Positions 1-10,908 of a DNA stretch of 64,000 nucleotides are shown here, one piece after another. The position numbers and the translations under genes are program-made. Every line of letters begins with the position of its first letter. Position 1 is the stretch's first letter. The stretch covers positions 1,178,001 through 1,242,000 of the forward strand of contig LT598467.1 in assembly GCA_900074745.1 (NCBI GenBank). The letters run 5' to 3'. The notes beneath the pieces were generated by a model. That model saw nothing but the letters and a program-made list of their open reading frames with translations. It ran no database searches and was not told the DNA's origin. The stretch is from Lachancea mirantina (Eukaryota; Ascomycota; Saccharomycetes; Saccharomycetales; Saccharomycetaceae).

Positions 1-878
1 TTTACGACGTTGGAACCAGCTTCACCGGTCTACAGAATTCGATGTTCGCTGCATTCATAGCCATTGTTCTTTCAGCCCCTGCAATGAATCAAATTCAGGC
101 ACGTGCGATAGCATCACGTGAATTGTTCGAGGTCAGGGAATCCAAGTCGAACACATTTCATTGGGCATTTCTTCTCATAGCTCAGTATTTGAGTGAGATA
201 CCGTACCATTTTTTCTTTTCTACAGTTTTTTTCGTCTCATTCTATTTCCCATTGAGAACAAACTTCGAAGCATCCAAATCTGGCGTTTTTTTCCTCAATT
301 ACTGCATAACATTTCAGCTTTACCTTGTTGGACTGGGCTTAACAGTCCTGTACATGGCTCCTAATTTGCCTTCCGGTAACGTCCTTCTGAGTCTTTGTCT
401 TTCGTTCCTGATTTCTTTCTGTGGTGTTGTCCAACCCGCAAGCCTGATGCCTGGATTTTGGACCTTCATGTGGAAAGTTTCTCCATACACATATTTTGTT
501 CAAAATTTGGTAGGTTTAATGCTCCATGATAAGCCTGTCAGGTGCAAGAAGAGAGAGCTCTCCTATTTTAACCCTCCAGCCGGAGAAACTTGTGGTTCAT
601 ATTTGAAAAATTTCTTGGATCATGCCACAGGTTATGTTGCAAATCCTAACGACACTGAAAATTGTGGATACTGCGTCTACAAGGTTGGCGACGAGTACCT
701 GACTAGAATGGGATCAAGCTTCAGTAACCTGTGGAGAAACTTTGGATTCTTTTGGGCTTACATCGGTTTCAATATTTGTGCGATGCTTGTCGCATACTAC
801 GTTTTCCATGTGAGCAACTTCTCGGTTTTTGACTTGGGCTTCATTAAAAAGGCAAAAGCTAGATTTTCCAAGGAATAA
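1..878 (+). CDS. SNQ2: SNQ2/PDR18-type ABC multidrug transporter, C-terminal part only
   Basis: This is the 3' end of a full-size PDR-type ABC exporter of the plasma membrane. The reading frame is open to the left edge of the window (codons in phase from base 3), so the first Met at 42 is internal. About 291 residues are visible. They cover the second membrane domain: several hydrophobic segments, the PDR-family stretch around FTGLQNSMFAAF, and RAIASRELFEVRES before a transmembrane run. They end with the Cys-rich extracellular loop (residues CGSYL, ENCGYCVY) and the last membrane helix. The wording of these segments fits Snq2/Pdr18 better than Pdr5 or Aus1/Pdr11. Snq2 exports mutagens and hydrophobic drugs. 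The nucleotide-binding domains lie outside the window. Confidence 0.9.
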   Translation, partial: YDVGTSFTGLQNSMFAAFIAIVLSAPAMNQIQARAIASRELFEVRESKSNTFHWAFLLIAQYLSEIPYHFFFSTVFFVSFYFPLRTNFEASKSGVFFLNYCITFQLYLVGLGLTVLYMAPNLPSGNVLLSLCLSFLISFCGVVQPASLMPGFWTFMWKVSPYTYFVQNLVGLMLHDKPVRCKKRELSYFNPPAGETCGSYLKNFLDHATGYVANPNDTENCGYCVYKVGDEYLTRMGSSFSNLWRNFGFFWAYIGFNICAMLVAYYVFHVSNFSVFDLGFIKKAKARFSKE

Positions 879-1293
879 GGACTATCTTGATTCAAAACAT
901 AGATCCCGTTTTTTTCGTAGTCGGCGCTCCCAAGATCATGACTTATTGAAAGAAAAGATGTTTGGACAAGTCGAACAACATATGTACTCAGTACAAACAC
1001 TTTTATCAAACATTGACGTTTCGTAACGAATTAGTAAAAGAACATGACGAAGTTACTTGTTTTTTTTTCTCATGTGCCCGAAATTCTTTCGTAATCTCAG
1101 TTTGGTGAATAGGGTTTGTAGGAATTCTGAAAAGTCGATTTTGTGAAACGCCGTCATTTGAAGTTTCAGTTGGGTGTCATAATTTTTAAAAGTGATGGAC
1201 TAACAAAAAATTGCTTGGAGAAAACGAAACCAGACGTTTCACCACTTAAATCCTAGAACCTCCCTCCCAAAACCAGTTAAATAAAGAATTAGG
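879..1293. other. Intergenic, SNQ2 3' end to POA1
   Basis: This 415-base gap holds the SNQ2 3' flank and the POA1 promoter. It has T-rich and A-rich runs (near 1062-1070 and 1205-1211) and no convincing gene or RNA. Confidence 0.5.
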
Positions 1294-1833
1294 ATGGTGG
1301 CTGCTAACATAAAGTATGTCACGGGTAATTGTCTTTCTTCCGCAATCGACTACCCCAGAATTCTTATTCATTCGTGCAACTGCGATGGCTCATGGGGAGG
1401 AGGTATTGCGTACCAACTGGCCAAGAAATATCCACAGGCAGAGGAGGTGTATGTCGATGCATGCAGAAAACTTAGTTCAGAATTATTAGGTAGATTTATG
1501 TTAATCCCAACCACTGATTCCCAGTTGCTGATCGGGTGTTTGTTCACTGCATCTTTTGGTGGCAGACAGCCCAGTGGAAATAACATCCTGCAAAACACAA
1601 AACTGGCCCTAATGGATATGCAGAGGAAGGTGAAGGAAGACTATAAACCTGTTGATGAAATTGACCGTTACATTGATGCATGCTGGGTAAAAGCTAAATC
1701 CGGGTCGGTAATCGAAAGTTATAATCTTGAAATGCCAAAGATAAATAGCGGCATTTTTGGCGTACCTTGGGATAAGACAGAAGCCGTTCTCGCTCAATTC
1801 TTTGATTTGAATTTCAAAGTTTATATGCTGTGA
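1294..1833 (+). CDS. POA1: ADP-ribose 1''-phosphate phosphatase (macro domain)
   Basis: The 179-residue product is close to the 177-residue S. cerevisiae Poa1 (YBR022W). That enzyme removes the 1''-phosphate from ADP-ribose 1''-phosphate, a by-product of tRNA splicing. The whole protein is one macro domain. The ligand-binding signature is visible at residues 26-41, with SCNCDGSWGGGIAYQL, and the C-terminal NSGIFGVPW motif is also present. Start at 1294 gives the family N-terminus (beta strand followed by VTGN). It is convergent with CHS3 on its right, as are YBR022W and YBR023C in S. cerevisiae, which supports orthology. Confidence 0.95.
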   Translation: MVAANIKYVTGNCLSSAIDYPRILIHSCNCDGSWGGGIAYQLAKKYPQAEEVYVDACRKLSSELLGRFMLIPTTDSQLLIGCLFTASFGGRQPSGNNILQNTKLALMDMQRKVKEDYKPVDEIDRYIDACWVKAKSGSVIESYNLEMPKINSGIFGVPWDKTEAVLAQFFDLNFKVYML

Positions 1834-2038
1834 GCCTCGTTCAATACAAATCCGTCTATATAAATCGTAAACATGAGCTCATAATTTACAAGCTTACTTC
1901 TTCAACAAAAAAATGCAAAGATGAGTTAATTCCCTCGCTTATGCTGCGTGATAACCATCGACTTAGTGCCACAATAAAGCTCATTCAACGAGCAGTGTAC
2001 AATTGTTCTTTCGCGTAGAAAAAGGTAAGAATTTAGGT

Positions 2039-5000
2039 TCAATTTAAAAGTCCTAGCCCCGGCCCAGGCGCTGAACCTAATTGTTTCTCCCTTTCAAATT
2101 CTCTCCAAGTACGCATTTTAATCTTAGAATGATCGAACTCTCCTTCTTCGGTATCATGAGCTCCACCCCTTTGATCGCCAGCCACTGTTCTAGTATCACC
2201 CCAACTGAAATCGTCAAATTTCCAATAAGCGTATGTGGGCAACACAAAGTTCCAGATCGGTAATGCTATGATGTAGATTGCCATCCAGCCCAAATATGAC
2301 CATCTTGTTGCAGTCACGACAATGAGAAGACCCGGAAGACCCAAAATAATGGCAAGAAGAACCAACGTGATAATTGGCGTTGGCTTGGATACAATTGCAA
2401 AGATTACCACATAAACGGTGAAACTGATAGCCAAGGGTAAAACCATGGTACCAAGCAGTTCGATTCCTATGACAAATTGCATTGAAAAGCAAAATGTCCC
2501 GCAAAGGTCCTTGATCAAGACCAGCTCCATCAAATTATGAACGGTGGAGTTGATCCATCTTCTTCTTTGCGACAGCAGAACCTTAAAGCGGTCAGGTACA
2601 ACCGTCTTACATGCCGCTTTGGGAACAAATATTTGTTTTCTCTTTGGAAAGGTCTTTAGCATTAAGGAGGACAAAAATCTATCTTCACCTAATAGAAGCA
2701 GATTCTTCTTATGCAGGTTACCAGTATCATTGTCGGAATATCTCTCAACAATATCAGGATTGGCAATGATAGGGACCCAATATCCGTCGCTGCCTTTAGG
2801 TGATTTGATTCGATACATCGAGAAGCAACCAGGCAAACAGGTTACGCTACCAAAAACTGATTCGAATGCCTTAGCTTGATGATGAGAGATGTAATATTCA
2901 AAAACCTGTATCCAGGTAACCCAGCTATCTCTTTTATTGGCAATCTTTGTCTCACCACAAAGACCCATTATTTCTGGGTCTTTGACCATTTCCGCAGCCA
3001 TGTGGGTCAAGGAGTCAGGAAATACCTTAGTGTCTGCATCCACCATCAAAACAAGCTCATAAAAATCCGACATCAAACCCGTAACCTGCCAGATTGCTTT
3101 CAGTAACTCATACTCGAAGACTGTCATTCTTTCATCAAAAGTAATCCGCTGTAAAAAGGACATCAGAATGACCTGAGAGTCACGCTTACCTCTGTTACCA
3201 GGTTTCAATGATGCTTGTTCGTCTGGAGTACCACATTTCACGATAATGACCATGGGCACCTTTTGCTGGAGATCAGGTCCAATAGTTTCCTTGTCATATT
3301 TGTAAAATCCGCCATAGATTTTGGCCATGTTGTGTCTTTTCACCCCAGAAGCCACGGCCACGTAGGAATGAGGCTCGACTTGTTCTGGAGGGATAATGAA
3401 ATCTTCCATCATTCCCAGCACTATATCGGGAGTTGTCATGTCATTTCCTGAACCCTTGATAAGTCCATCACACACTATCATCAAGAGCTTGTGAGAGTTT
3501 GGGTAATCAGTGGTTGCCAAGGAGTCAAGCGTTGTGCGAATTGCTTTCTCATCTTCGGAATAGCAAGTGACGAAACAAATTGTATGTACAAGCGGGAAAC
3601 CATAAGGCATGAAGTCTGGTGGGGGCTGTGCCACAACCTCTGAATGAATGATCGTTGGGTCAAGTGTTTTCATATTTTCAATAGAGCCTGGAGCCACATC
3701 GCTTGTGAATGGCGACTGAATTATTTGTCTATTCACATTTGCATCCTCGTCGTTCGACTTCTGAAGCGACTGCGTTGTCATGGTTGTCAATCCTTTAAAC
3801 GAGTCCGCCTTGTTTGAAAAATCATTCAAAAGTAACCTTGAGTTTTGCCTGATGAGGTCGATTGTTGATTTCCTCCTGTGACCATCTGAGCGACCCCTTG
3901 GAGGGTCTATTCTTTTAATGGGGCCCTGAATGTCAATGTTATCGGCCCAGTCCTCGATTTTATTGGTATGCTCATTCATGGTTTTGTTGTCGACAGCAGA
4001 AGCGCCTTGCTTCTTAGCAACGACCCAACGAAAGTAACAGGAGACAAAGAATTTGCTGAATACCACAGAAAGAATGAAAATCAAGGAAATGTAGAGGACC
4101 ACACTCGACGCAATACAGCCAATGGTAGACGAATCGATTTCTCCAACCCTTATGATTTCGATCAGACAGCGTGCCACTTCACGTTCGTAAGAGTTGGAAA
4201 GTGCAATTGATATATCATAACCCTGAAGCTCTGACTTTCTTAAGTCATCGAACAATGCAGGATATGTCAAGTCGTCGGTTTCAAGCCAATCAAGAAGGTC
4301 GAGGTCCAGAACGTGGCCGTTGTACACAACTAGATTCCTAGTCGAGTTCACGATGTCATTCCAGGTGAAATAGACGTCTGCGGCAGCTTTCAAAGAATAA
4401 TAGGCCTCTCTGGCCTCTTTTGATGTGTGACATGCCCACCCATCATAGTATTCGCTCTTGGTAAAATTCGGTTTGGTGCTACCGTCTTGAGAGAAAACCT
4501 TACAAGGAAAGTACCACGCCAATCTGCCATCATTATCGTGAGGAATGGAACAGTTATCTCTAGGTTTTATGATATCGTGACAATTACCGTTAACGTTTTG
4601 AAACAGGAAAGTGGCGTCTTTACCGCCCGCATTTATCGGCGGATACAACACATTGGTTCCAGCGTCAATACCAGCAGCAGCTGGATGTGATGACGAATCC
4701 AAAGCGTACGCTTTGCCATTGATGATAAGGTAACCGTCCGAAATTTTATTACTTCGAAGTCGCAATTGCGACGCATCACAGACGGTCCGTGTGAAACCAA
4801 AGGTCAAGTAGGCAACAAACGCGCCCGCGTAAAAGATAATCGAGAGCAGAGCTATCTTCTCACGCCATGCAAATTGTCTCTCCTTTTTTGGCATCCCACA
4901 AAGCGCAAGAAGAGGCCCGGGTGCCCAAAAAGTGATTGCATACGCGTACAGTTGCCAAAACGTTATCGCCTCAGTTTTTTGTTTTTTAGGCGTAGCAGGC

Positions 5001-5233
5001 TGCAGTTTAGACAAGTCTTGCAGAGGTATAGACTCCTGGACTTGGACATGTCCTTTTCTTTGCTGTTCCTGTGCTTTCTGTGCATAAAAGTGATGCGGAT
5101 TCTGTGGGTCTGTGAAGTTGTTTCTGTCCCGCCTCACGAGCGAATCACCCCGTTCAACGCGTTTCGCACTTCTTGAGCGCAGCAGGGACTCGTTGTCGAA
5201 CGCATAGTAGTCGTCCTCGCCCCCCATTGACAC
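2039..5233 (-). CDS. CHS3: Chitin synthase III catalytic subunit
   Basis: The 1064-residue polytopic membrane glycosyltransferase polymerises GlcNAc from UDP-GlcNAc into the chitin of bud-neck rings and lateral walls. The hydrophilic N-terminus is followed by two membrane segments (about residues 92-150), a lumenal region rich in Asn and Cys, another membrane span near 375-400, and the family-2 glycosyltransferase domain. Key catalytic motifs are visible: [11 protein letters not shown] near residue 729, GEDRFLS near 850, and QRRRW near 891. Hydrophobic C-terminal helices follow. S. cerevisiae Chs3 is about 1165 residues, so this copy is about 100 shorter, mainly in the N-terminal cytosolic region. 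The neighbour POA1 is the same as in S. cerevisiae. Confidence 0.96.
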   Translation of the reverse strand: MSMGGEDDYYAFDNESLLRSRSAKRVERGDSLVRRDRNNFTDPQNPHHFYAQKAQEQQRKGHVQVQESIPLQDLSKLQPATPKKQKTEAITFWQLYAYAITFWAPGPLLALCGMPKKERQFAWREKIALLSIIFYAGAFVAYLTFGFTRTVCDASQLRLRSNKISDGYLIINGKAYALDSSSHPAAAGIDAGTNVLYPPINAGGKDATFLFQNVNGNCHDIIKPRDNCSIPHDNDGRLAWYFPCKVFSQDGSTKPNFTKSEYYDGWACHTSKEAREAYYSLKAAADVYFTWNDIVNSTRNLVVYNGHVLDLDLLDWLETDDLTYPALFDDLRKSELQGYDISIALSNSYEREVARCLIEIIRVGEIDSSTIGCIASSVVLYISLIFILSVVFSKFFVSCYFRWVVAKKQGASAVDNKTMNEHTNKIEDWADNIDIQGPIKRIDPPRGRSDGHRRKSTIDLIRQNSRLLLNDFSNKADSFKGLTTMTTQSLQKSNDEDANVNRQIIQSPFTSDVAPGSIENMKTLDPTIIHSEVVAQPPPDFMPYGFPLVHTICFVTCYSEDEKAIRTTLDSLATTDYPNSHKLLMIVCDGLIKGSGNDMTTPDIVLGMMEDFIIPPEQVEPHSYVAVASGVKRHNMAKIYGGFYKYDKETIGPDLQQKVPMVIIVKCGTPDEQASLKPGNRGKRDSQVILMSFLQRITFDERMTVFEYELLKAIWQVTGLMSDFYELVLMVDADTKVFPDSLTHMAAEMVKDPEIMGLCGETKIANKRDSWVTWIQVFEYYISHHQAKAFESVFGSVTCLPGCFSMYRIKSPKGSDGYWVPIIANPDIVERYSDNDTGNLHKKNLLLLGEDRFLSSLMLKTFPKRKQIFVPKAACKTVVPDRFKVLLSQRRRWINSTVHNLMELVLIKDLCGTFCFSMQFVIGIELLGTMVLPLAISFTVYVVIFAIVSKPTPIITLVLLAIILGLPGLLIVVTATRWSYLGWMAIYIIALPIWNFVLPTYAYWKFDDFSWGDTRTVAGDQRGGAHDTEEGEFDHSKIKMRTWREFEREKQLGSAPGPGLGLLN

Positions 5234-5570
5234 CTGTGGCTCTTGTCAGTTGTAGGAACGCTTCTGTAAATTTTTCAAGGCTGATTTCTAAATTTGTAAC
5301 CAGAGCGACCTTCGTTAGCGAGCGTGCAGGAACCGAACGCTGCGGCGCCTCAATATTTTACGAAAATAAAAAAATTAAAAAATAAAAATCTAATAATGTT
5401 CTTTTTTTTGGGGGGCAAAAGAATGAAAACAGATAAATAGCTGCAATACAGGGTTAGTTCAGAGAGTTTAAAATGATTCAAAAAACGCTTTAAATTTTGT
5501 AGGTTTTTTTGGGGAGGTTTGCTCTTTGAAACACCAACTAGATTCCTCGTTATTTGCGAATATAATTCCA

Positions 5571-5833
5571 ATCACGTGATACCGACGAACTCATATCACG
5601 TGATAGAATGTCAGTTTATCGATGAAATGATCGATGCCCAAGTAGAATGTACCGGAAAACTTTCGGAGCGATGCGTGATCTCAACGTTGATGCCCCTGCC
5701 GCCTTTTTTGCTTTTATCTGACGCAGCTTAATCCGCAATGGGCCTTGAAGACTTTTACAAGTTGGGCCATCGTCTTTGGTGCGGGATGCTTAAAATGAAT
5801 GATATCGTCAACCGCTATGAAATGATCACGTGA
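5571..5833. promoter_or_regulatory. Three CACGTG (bHLH/Cbf1-type) boxes
   Basis: The ten-base palindrome ATCACGTGAT occurs at 5571-5580 and again at 5595-5604. A third CACGTG core lies at 5828-5833 in the context GATCACGTGAC. CACGTG is bound in yeasts by Cbf1, Pho4, Tye7 and other bHLH proteins. RTCACGTG flanks are typical of Cbf1. Which of the divergent genes they serve is not clear; the first two lie about 340-370 bases from the CHS3 start. Confidence 0.55.
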
Positions 5834-6399
5834 CCACGATGACCGAATAAAGAGAGATAAATCGAGGGGGTGGATTTGGATAAAACGCAACAGCAATCCG
5901 TAAGATAGATCCCAGTGGTGTCCATTGGATCGTCGTACCACTGCATCGATTCCATCTGCGATATGGTTACACGACCCAAGCGGGAATTTTTAGCTCTTAC
6001 ATTTCTGGAAGCTTTAGGCGTCAAATGGATGTTTTTCCACAAGAGTGGTGTCAGCAGAGGACACTTATTATCATACAACCACTAAACAACTAATGTTTCG
6101 GAATTTTGAAAACTATAAAAGCAGCTATCAATTTGAGAACCATCTATTAACGCCGACGAACTGCGATACTTTTCTTCATCTGCTTGTCCTGCTAATTGCC
6201 GTACGCCGGGAACGCATTCTCGAGATAAACGCAACACAATGGACGAGATCTACTTTTTTACGGATCCCAACGGCCAAAACCGAAGACAAATCCGATGGCT
6301 TTAGTATGACAGACAGTGACGGAAGCGTTTCACACATCAAACATAGATCGGTAAGGGGGAATCCGCCGCCTTTTCCGTGGTGTTCGAAACTCCGATATT

Positions 6400-6481
6400 C
6401 TTATCGGCTTCTTGGTTTTCCTATCAGAAGCGGATCACGTATAAAATGAGGGATAATTTAAGCCTATCAAGCCGTGATAAG
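6400..6481. promoter_or_regulatory. GATA-factor sites and TATA box upstream of PYD3
   Basis: GATAAG cores occur at 6400-6405 (as CTTATC) and at 6476-6481, with a TATAAAA box at 6440-6446, 160-240 bases upstream of PYD3. Further GATA cores lie nearby. GATAAG is the target of Gln3/Gat1, which activate nitrogen-scavenging genes. That fits a pyrimidine-degradation enzyme that releases ammonia. Confidence 0.55.
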
Positions 6482-6639
6482 CTTAACGCTATCGCTTGCT
6501 GAGCAACACCCCTCAAAAGCGAACTATGCTCGAGCGTAATATTTAAGGATCAGTTCAGTCGACAGTGTATTTAATTAGTTAGTCGAGATAGAGTGAGCCG
6601 AGACATATTGAATCTCTAGTCTCGAACTAATTTAAAAAA

Positions 6640-8001
6640 ATGGGTAACGACGTCACTGCAACTACTACTACCATCACGGCAAGCTCCGGTAGGCTCAATA
6701 TCCCAGCAGCCGCTGCATTGAGCATCGAAGAGGGAAGACTAAACAGAACCATTTTGGAAACGGGCTCCTGGTTCGGTGGGGTCGCAAGATGGGGTGAAGA
6801 AAGCCATGAATTTGGAATGAGAAGACTCGCCGGAACTGCAGAAGATGGTGCTATGCGTGATTGGTTTGCCAAAGAATGCAAGTCGTTGGGTTGCACTGTG
6901 AAAGTTGATCAAATTGGTAATATGTTTGCCACTTATCCGGGCAAAAATGGCGGGAAACCAACTGCGACGGGATCTCATCTCGACACTCAGCCAGAGGCAG
7001 GGAAATATGACGGTATTCTTGGAGTCCTTGCGGGACTGGAAGTGCTAAGAACGTTTAAAGACAACAACTATATCCCCAACTATGACGTTTGCGTTGTCGT
7101 CTGGTTCAACGAAGAGGGTGCGAGGTTTGCGCGCTCTTGCACAGGTTCTAGTGTCTGGTCCCACGATCTGTCCTTGAAAGATGCGTACGAGATGCAGTCC
7201 GTTGGTGAAGCCAAGCCTGAAACTGTCTTCGAGTCTCTGTCCAAGATCAACTATATAGGTGACGTTCCCGCTTCCTACCAGGAAAACCAAATCGACGCTC
7301 ATTTTGAACTCCATATCGAGCAAGGACCTATCCTCGAAGATGAAAAAAAGGAAATTGGCGTTGTTACTGGTGTCCAAGCATACCATTGGGAAAGATGCAC
7401 CGTCTACGGCCAGGGAGCTCATGCAGGCACGACACCATGGCGTTGCAGGAAAGACGCGCTTCTCGCTACTTCTAAAATGATCGTCGAGGCTTCTGAAATT
7501 GCTCAAAAATATCAGGGCCTATGCACCTGCGGTATCATTGACGCTAAGCCTTATTCCGTTAACATTATCCCAGGTGAAGTGTCATTCACACTTGATTTCA
7601 GGCATCCCTCGGATGAAGTTTTGGCGACGATTCTCTCAGAAGTGCATGCCAAATTCGACGAGATCGTTGCTAAAAACACCGCGGGTGCACTTTCTCACAA
7701 AGAGGAGGTTTTACAAGTTTCTCCAGCTGTGAAGTTCAATCAAATTTGTATTGAATGTGTCTCCAGATCCGCTTTGGCCCAATTTCCAGAAAACAAGGTC
7801 AGACAAATTTGGTCTGGTGCAGGCCACGATTCTTGTCAAACTGCACCTCATGTGCCTACCTCGATGATCTTCATCCCATCCAAGGATGGTTTGTCTCACA
7901 ATTACTATGAATATTCGTCCCCCGAGGAAGTGGAAAACGGCTTCAAAGTTCTACTCCAAGCAATTATAAATTACGACAACTTCAGGGCAAGTCAAGCCTG
8001 A
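6640..8001 (+). CDS. PYD3: Beta-alanine synthase (N-carbamoyl-beta-alanine amidohydrolase)
   Basis: The 453-residue product matches Lachancea kluyveri Pyd3 (455 residues) along its length. This enzyme performs the last step of reductive pyrimidine breakdown, hydrolysing N-carbamyl-beta-alanine to beta-alanine, CO2 and ammonia. It belongs to the M20 di-zinc amidohydrolase family. Visible metal and substrate motifs are GSHLDTQPEAGKYDG (about residues 111-125), NEEGARF (about 156-162), HIEQGP (about 225), the dimerisation-domain HAGTTPWR, and SGAGHDSC near the C-terminus. S. cerevisiae lacks this gene, so it is a useful lineage marker. Here it lies between two chitin synthase genes, and GATA sites upstream suggest nitrogen control. 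Confidence 0.95.
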   Translation: MGNDVTATTTTITASSGRLNIPAAAALSIEEGRLNRTILETGSWFGGVARWGEESHEFGMRRLAGTAEDGAMRDWFAKECKSLGCTVKVDQIGNMFATYPGKNGGKPTATGSHLDTQPEAGKYDGILGVLAGLEVLRTFKDNNYIPNYDVCVVVWFNEEGARFARSCTGSSVWSHDLSLKDAYEMQSVGEAKPETVFESLSKINYIGDVPASYQENQIDAHFELHIEQGPILEDEKKEIGVVTGVQAYHWERCTVYGQGAHAGTTPWRCRKDALLATSKMIVEASEIAQKYQGLCTCGIIDAKPYSVNIIPGEVSFTLDFRHPSDEVLATILSEVHAKFDEIVAKNTAGALSHKEEVLQVSPAVKFNQICIECVSRSALAQFPENKVRQIWSGAGHDSCQTAPHVPTSMIFIPSKDGLSHNYYEYSSPEEVENGFKVLLQAIINYDNFRASQA

Positions 8002-8067
8002 TAGGTAGTTACTTAGATAGAAAAGTAGCACTGAAGACCGTTTTGTTTGATTATTAAACATACGATT

Positions 8068-10908
8068 TCAAGTTTTTGGCTCCTCCCTAAATAGTTTTCC
8101 GACAGAGGGCAACTTGAATGAACCGCTGTCCTCTGCCTTATGCTTAAAAGTAACAATAACCCGTAGGTATTTTATCACCAAAAAGGTGAGCGATCCTAGA
8201 GCTCTGAAAGCAGCAAGCACGGCGACGGACCAAAGAATAAATTTCAAGTATTTGTTTTTGGCGGTATCTCCCGGACCGTACACTTGCGTCACGATCATCA
8301 TGAGTATTAGATTTGAAAGCATCCAACACATGACAATTCTTGTCCTTATGTCTCGATAGTAATCATTTTTTTGTTGCGCTTCATCAATTTTGGGTTCGAT
8401 AATTTCTTCTTCCTTCAGCCTACTCTTGATCTCTGCAAACTTCTTGTCAACTTCCTGAGGCCACTCGGTACCTTCAACAATCTGCTGTCCATTGGGGCCT
8501 TGCTTGACTGTGGCTTCCGATTTTGGTTTTGAATCCTGTGTGGATCCCTTGGTCCCCCAAGAGACGTCATGAGTATTACAGAAGGCAAAGATCTGTAATG
8601 TGCAGATAAATGAAGGAAGCATCAACAGGTATTGAGCCGTGGAGGTTATCAGATGCCATGGATCTAAGTAGATGATTGATGTAAATGCATACAAGCCATA
8701 TGTCGAGAGTAGCGAAACGACAATATCCACGAAGACCATGTGAGAAAGCGTTTTTGACTCAAGTGATTTGAACGAGAAGACCAATCCACAGACTAAGGCG
8801 TAAGTAGAGCAGATCGAAAGGATGACCATTGACAAGATGAAGAGATGATTGGCGCCTTGCGGCCTATTACCCATGGAAATGATGAAAAGGGCCGCCAGAT
8901 CGCAGATAACAAGGTATTTGAAAAACGTGAAGAGATAATCACCATGCTTTATTAGAGAGTTCATTGATCCAGCGAGAAAGTAAAACGTTAGGAAGAAGTT
9001 CGAAATGGAGAACCACGAGAATACCATTTGAACGAATTGATAAAAGAATTCGACATGGAAAAAGAATTTTCTTGTCCTAGAATGCTTAGTTTTCCAAATT
9101 TGCGTGAAGTGCAATTGCGCGTAAAGTGCTGCAAACATGGCGCCGTTCAGCCATCTTCTCCTTTGGGATATAAATTCAGGTGGTTCTTCTGGAACATCTG
9201 TTTCACCGGTTGCCTCTTTCACATATGTTAGCACCCACTTGGCGTTTCTTTTAGCAACAAGCTCCCAGCAAAGAATTCTATCTTCAGCAAGGTACATGTT
9301 GGCTGTGAAGACATCATGCTGTCTGCCTTCCTGAGTCTCACCCATAAAATAAGAATTGAGCGGGCCGGTACCGTCTGCGTGGTTTTGTAAAGCGCGATAG
9401 CGGTAGGCAGACAAAGCACCAGGAAGCACCGAAATATAGCCAAACACACTTTCAAGCGGTTTGTCAAGAATATTAGACATCTTGTACTCAAAATTTTGCG
9501 ATGCCACAAGGGGGTTTAGTAATTTGAGGCCCCATTTGCCCTTCATAGTTTTAATCTGGCCAGCTGCCCCAGCAACGTTGGAATCCTTGTCGAAGACTTT
9601 CCATAAGTGATATACGGCGGTGTCATTCAGACGAGTTCCGACATCCACTAACACCACGACGGTGGGATCCAATACTGGACAAAATGCATTAAAAAGCCAA
9701 CGGTGTGAATTAATTTTCTTTTGGTTCTCTTCTTTCAAACAGAACGCGATTTGAACTGGAACTATATCTTTGCTCACGTAGTCTAGCTCAGAATCGATAG
9801 AGACCTGGGTTGTGAGTTCGAAAATGTGTGCCTTCACAGGATTCCCATTTACAGTGGATTTCGCCATGTCTTCTTGATAAACACCCAAGGCGCTCAAGTA
9901 ATCCAGTGAGCCCTTATCAATATTATTTCTACCATCACTCACAATGATAACTTGGATTCTCTTCCATCCATTAGGACCCCAGACGTGTGATCTTTTCCGG
10001 GTACAGAGATGAGATATATTTTTCATAATTGAGTGAAGCGTGGTGGCCAATGCGTGCTTATCCTCGTTGTACATTGTCACACAAATGACGACTTGACATT
10101 CGCGATTCATTTCAGCGAATCTTAAAGAGTAACCCTCGGAAACGTAATTATCTGGATCCACAGTACAAGCAGTGTACCTCATTTCGGTGAATTCAGGTGA
10201 ATCGCGACGAGGTAAGATCTCTAACAGACCACGTGGAATTGGGTTGTCCAATTTCAGGATATTCTTGTTCGAACTGGAAGGAGGCGGTCTTCTAATGTCG
10301 GATTTACCACGCCTGATATAATTCCGCTGTGGATGATTGAGCTGAAATTGTGTCTGCTCAAAAGTGTCTCCAGAGTAGATTGTACTACCGTCGTCGACAG
10401 ATTTCCGGTATCCGTCAAAAGAAAGCACCGATTTAGACTCCTGAGAAGCATAACTATGAGTGCCTGCAAAGCTCGAACCTCTAGTAGGAGACCTCGTGGG
10501 AGAACCCATATCGCGATCAGCGTACTGATCGTAAAAATCGTAATCGTCTTCAGCATCAGAGGGGTCCTCAATTTGGATGACAGCACGTCCGTTCCTCTGT
10601 GGGGATTCCTTAAGGTTGGCAGCATACCTTTCCCGACCAACAGGAGTGTTCATGACGCTATCGCGGGCGAAAACATTACGACGTTGAGGTGAGTACCTAG
10701 CAGCAGCCTTAGACGGTGAGCTAGGTTGAGACCCATAATAATTTTGTCTAGTGCCAGGTTCTGGAAAACCTTGGAACGCAGTCGACAGATCTTCACCCAG
10801 ATCGTATGGGGATTCATCTTCAACTCTCCAAGAGGGTCTTGCAGCTCTCGGAACCGATCGAATTGGAGAACCACCGTCGGGACGGGCCATAAATGGGTTT
10901 CTATGCAT
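8068..10908 (-). CDS. CHS2: Chitin synthase II (primary septum)
   Basis: The 946-residue protein is the enzyme that lays down the primary septum at cytokinesis. The frame is open to a Met at 10938, but the second Met at 10908 is preferred because [10 protein letters not shown] aligns with the S. cerevisiae start MTRNPFMVEP. The N-terminal 200 residues are Ser/Pro-rich with several S/T-P sites, as expected for the Cdk1-phosphorylated ER-retention region. The catalytic part has [12 protein letters not shown], the EDR motif near residue 542 and QRRRW near 583. Six or so membrane helices follow, with the late SWGTKGST motif. S. cerevisiae Chs2 has 963 residues. It is divergent from SCO1, as in YBR037C-YBR038W. 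Confidence 0.96.
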   Translation of the reverse strand: MHRNPFMARPDGGSPIRSVPRAARPSWRVEDESPYDLGEDLSTAFQGFPEPGTRQNYYGSQPSSPSKAAARYSPQRRNVFARDSVMNTPVGRERYAANLKESPQRNGRAVIQIEDPSDAEDDYDFYDQYADRDMGSPTRSPTRGSSFAGTHSYASQESKSVLSFDGYRKSVDDGSTIYSGDTFEQTQFQLNHPQRNYIRRGKSDIRRPPPSSSNKNILKLDNPIPRGLLEILPRRDSPEFTEMRYTACTVDPDNYVSEGYSLRFAEMNRECQVVICVTMYNEDKHALATTLHSIMKNISHLCTRKRSHVWGPNGWKRIQVIIVSDGRNNIDKGSLDYLSALGVYQEDMAKSTVNGNPVKAHIFELTTQVSIDSELDYVSKDIVPVQIAFCLKEENQKKINSHRWLFNAFCPVLDPTVVVLVDVGTRLNDTAVYHLWKVFDKDSNVAGAAGQIKTMKGKWGLKLLNPLVASQNFEYKMSNILDKPLESVFGYISVLPGALSAYRYRALQNHADGTGPLNSYFMGETQEGRQHDVFTANMYLAEDRILCWELVAKRNAKWVLTYVKEATGETDVPEEPPEFISQRRRWLNGAMFAALYAQLHFTQIWKTKHSRTRKFFFHVEFFYQFVQMVFSWFSISNFFLTFYFLAGSMNSLIKHGDYLFTFFKYLVICDLAALFIISMGNRPQGANHLFILSMVILSICSTYALVCGLVFSFKSLESKTLSHMVFVDIVVSLLSTYGLYAFTSIIYLDPWHLITSTAQYLLMLPSFICTLQIFAFCNTHDVSWGTKGSTQDSKPKSEATVKQGPNGQQIVEGTEWPQEVDKKFAEIKSRLKEEEIIEPKIDEAQQKNDYYRDIRTRIVMCWMLSNLILMMIVTQVYGPGDTAKNKYLKFILWSVAVLAAFRALGSLTFLVIKYLRVIVTFKHKAEDSGSFKLPSVGKLFREEPKT

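Larger units (their letters stand above)
5234..6639. other. Divergent promoter region between CHS3 and PYD3
   Basis: This 1.4-kb gap separates two divergent genes. It holds T- and G-rich tracts near 5400-5415 and 5505-5520, three CACGTG boxes, GATA sites and a TATA box (listed separately). Short open frames in it lack recognisable domains and are not called. Confidence 0.6.

Noticed and set aside
6045-6449. 134-codon frame in the PYD3 promoter
   Set aside because: Overlaps GATA sites and TATA box, composition looks random, no domain.
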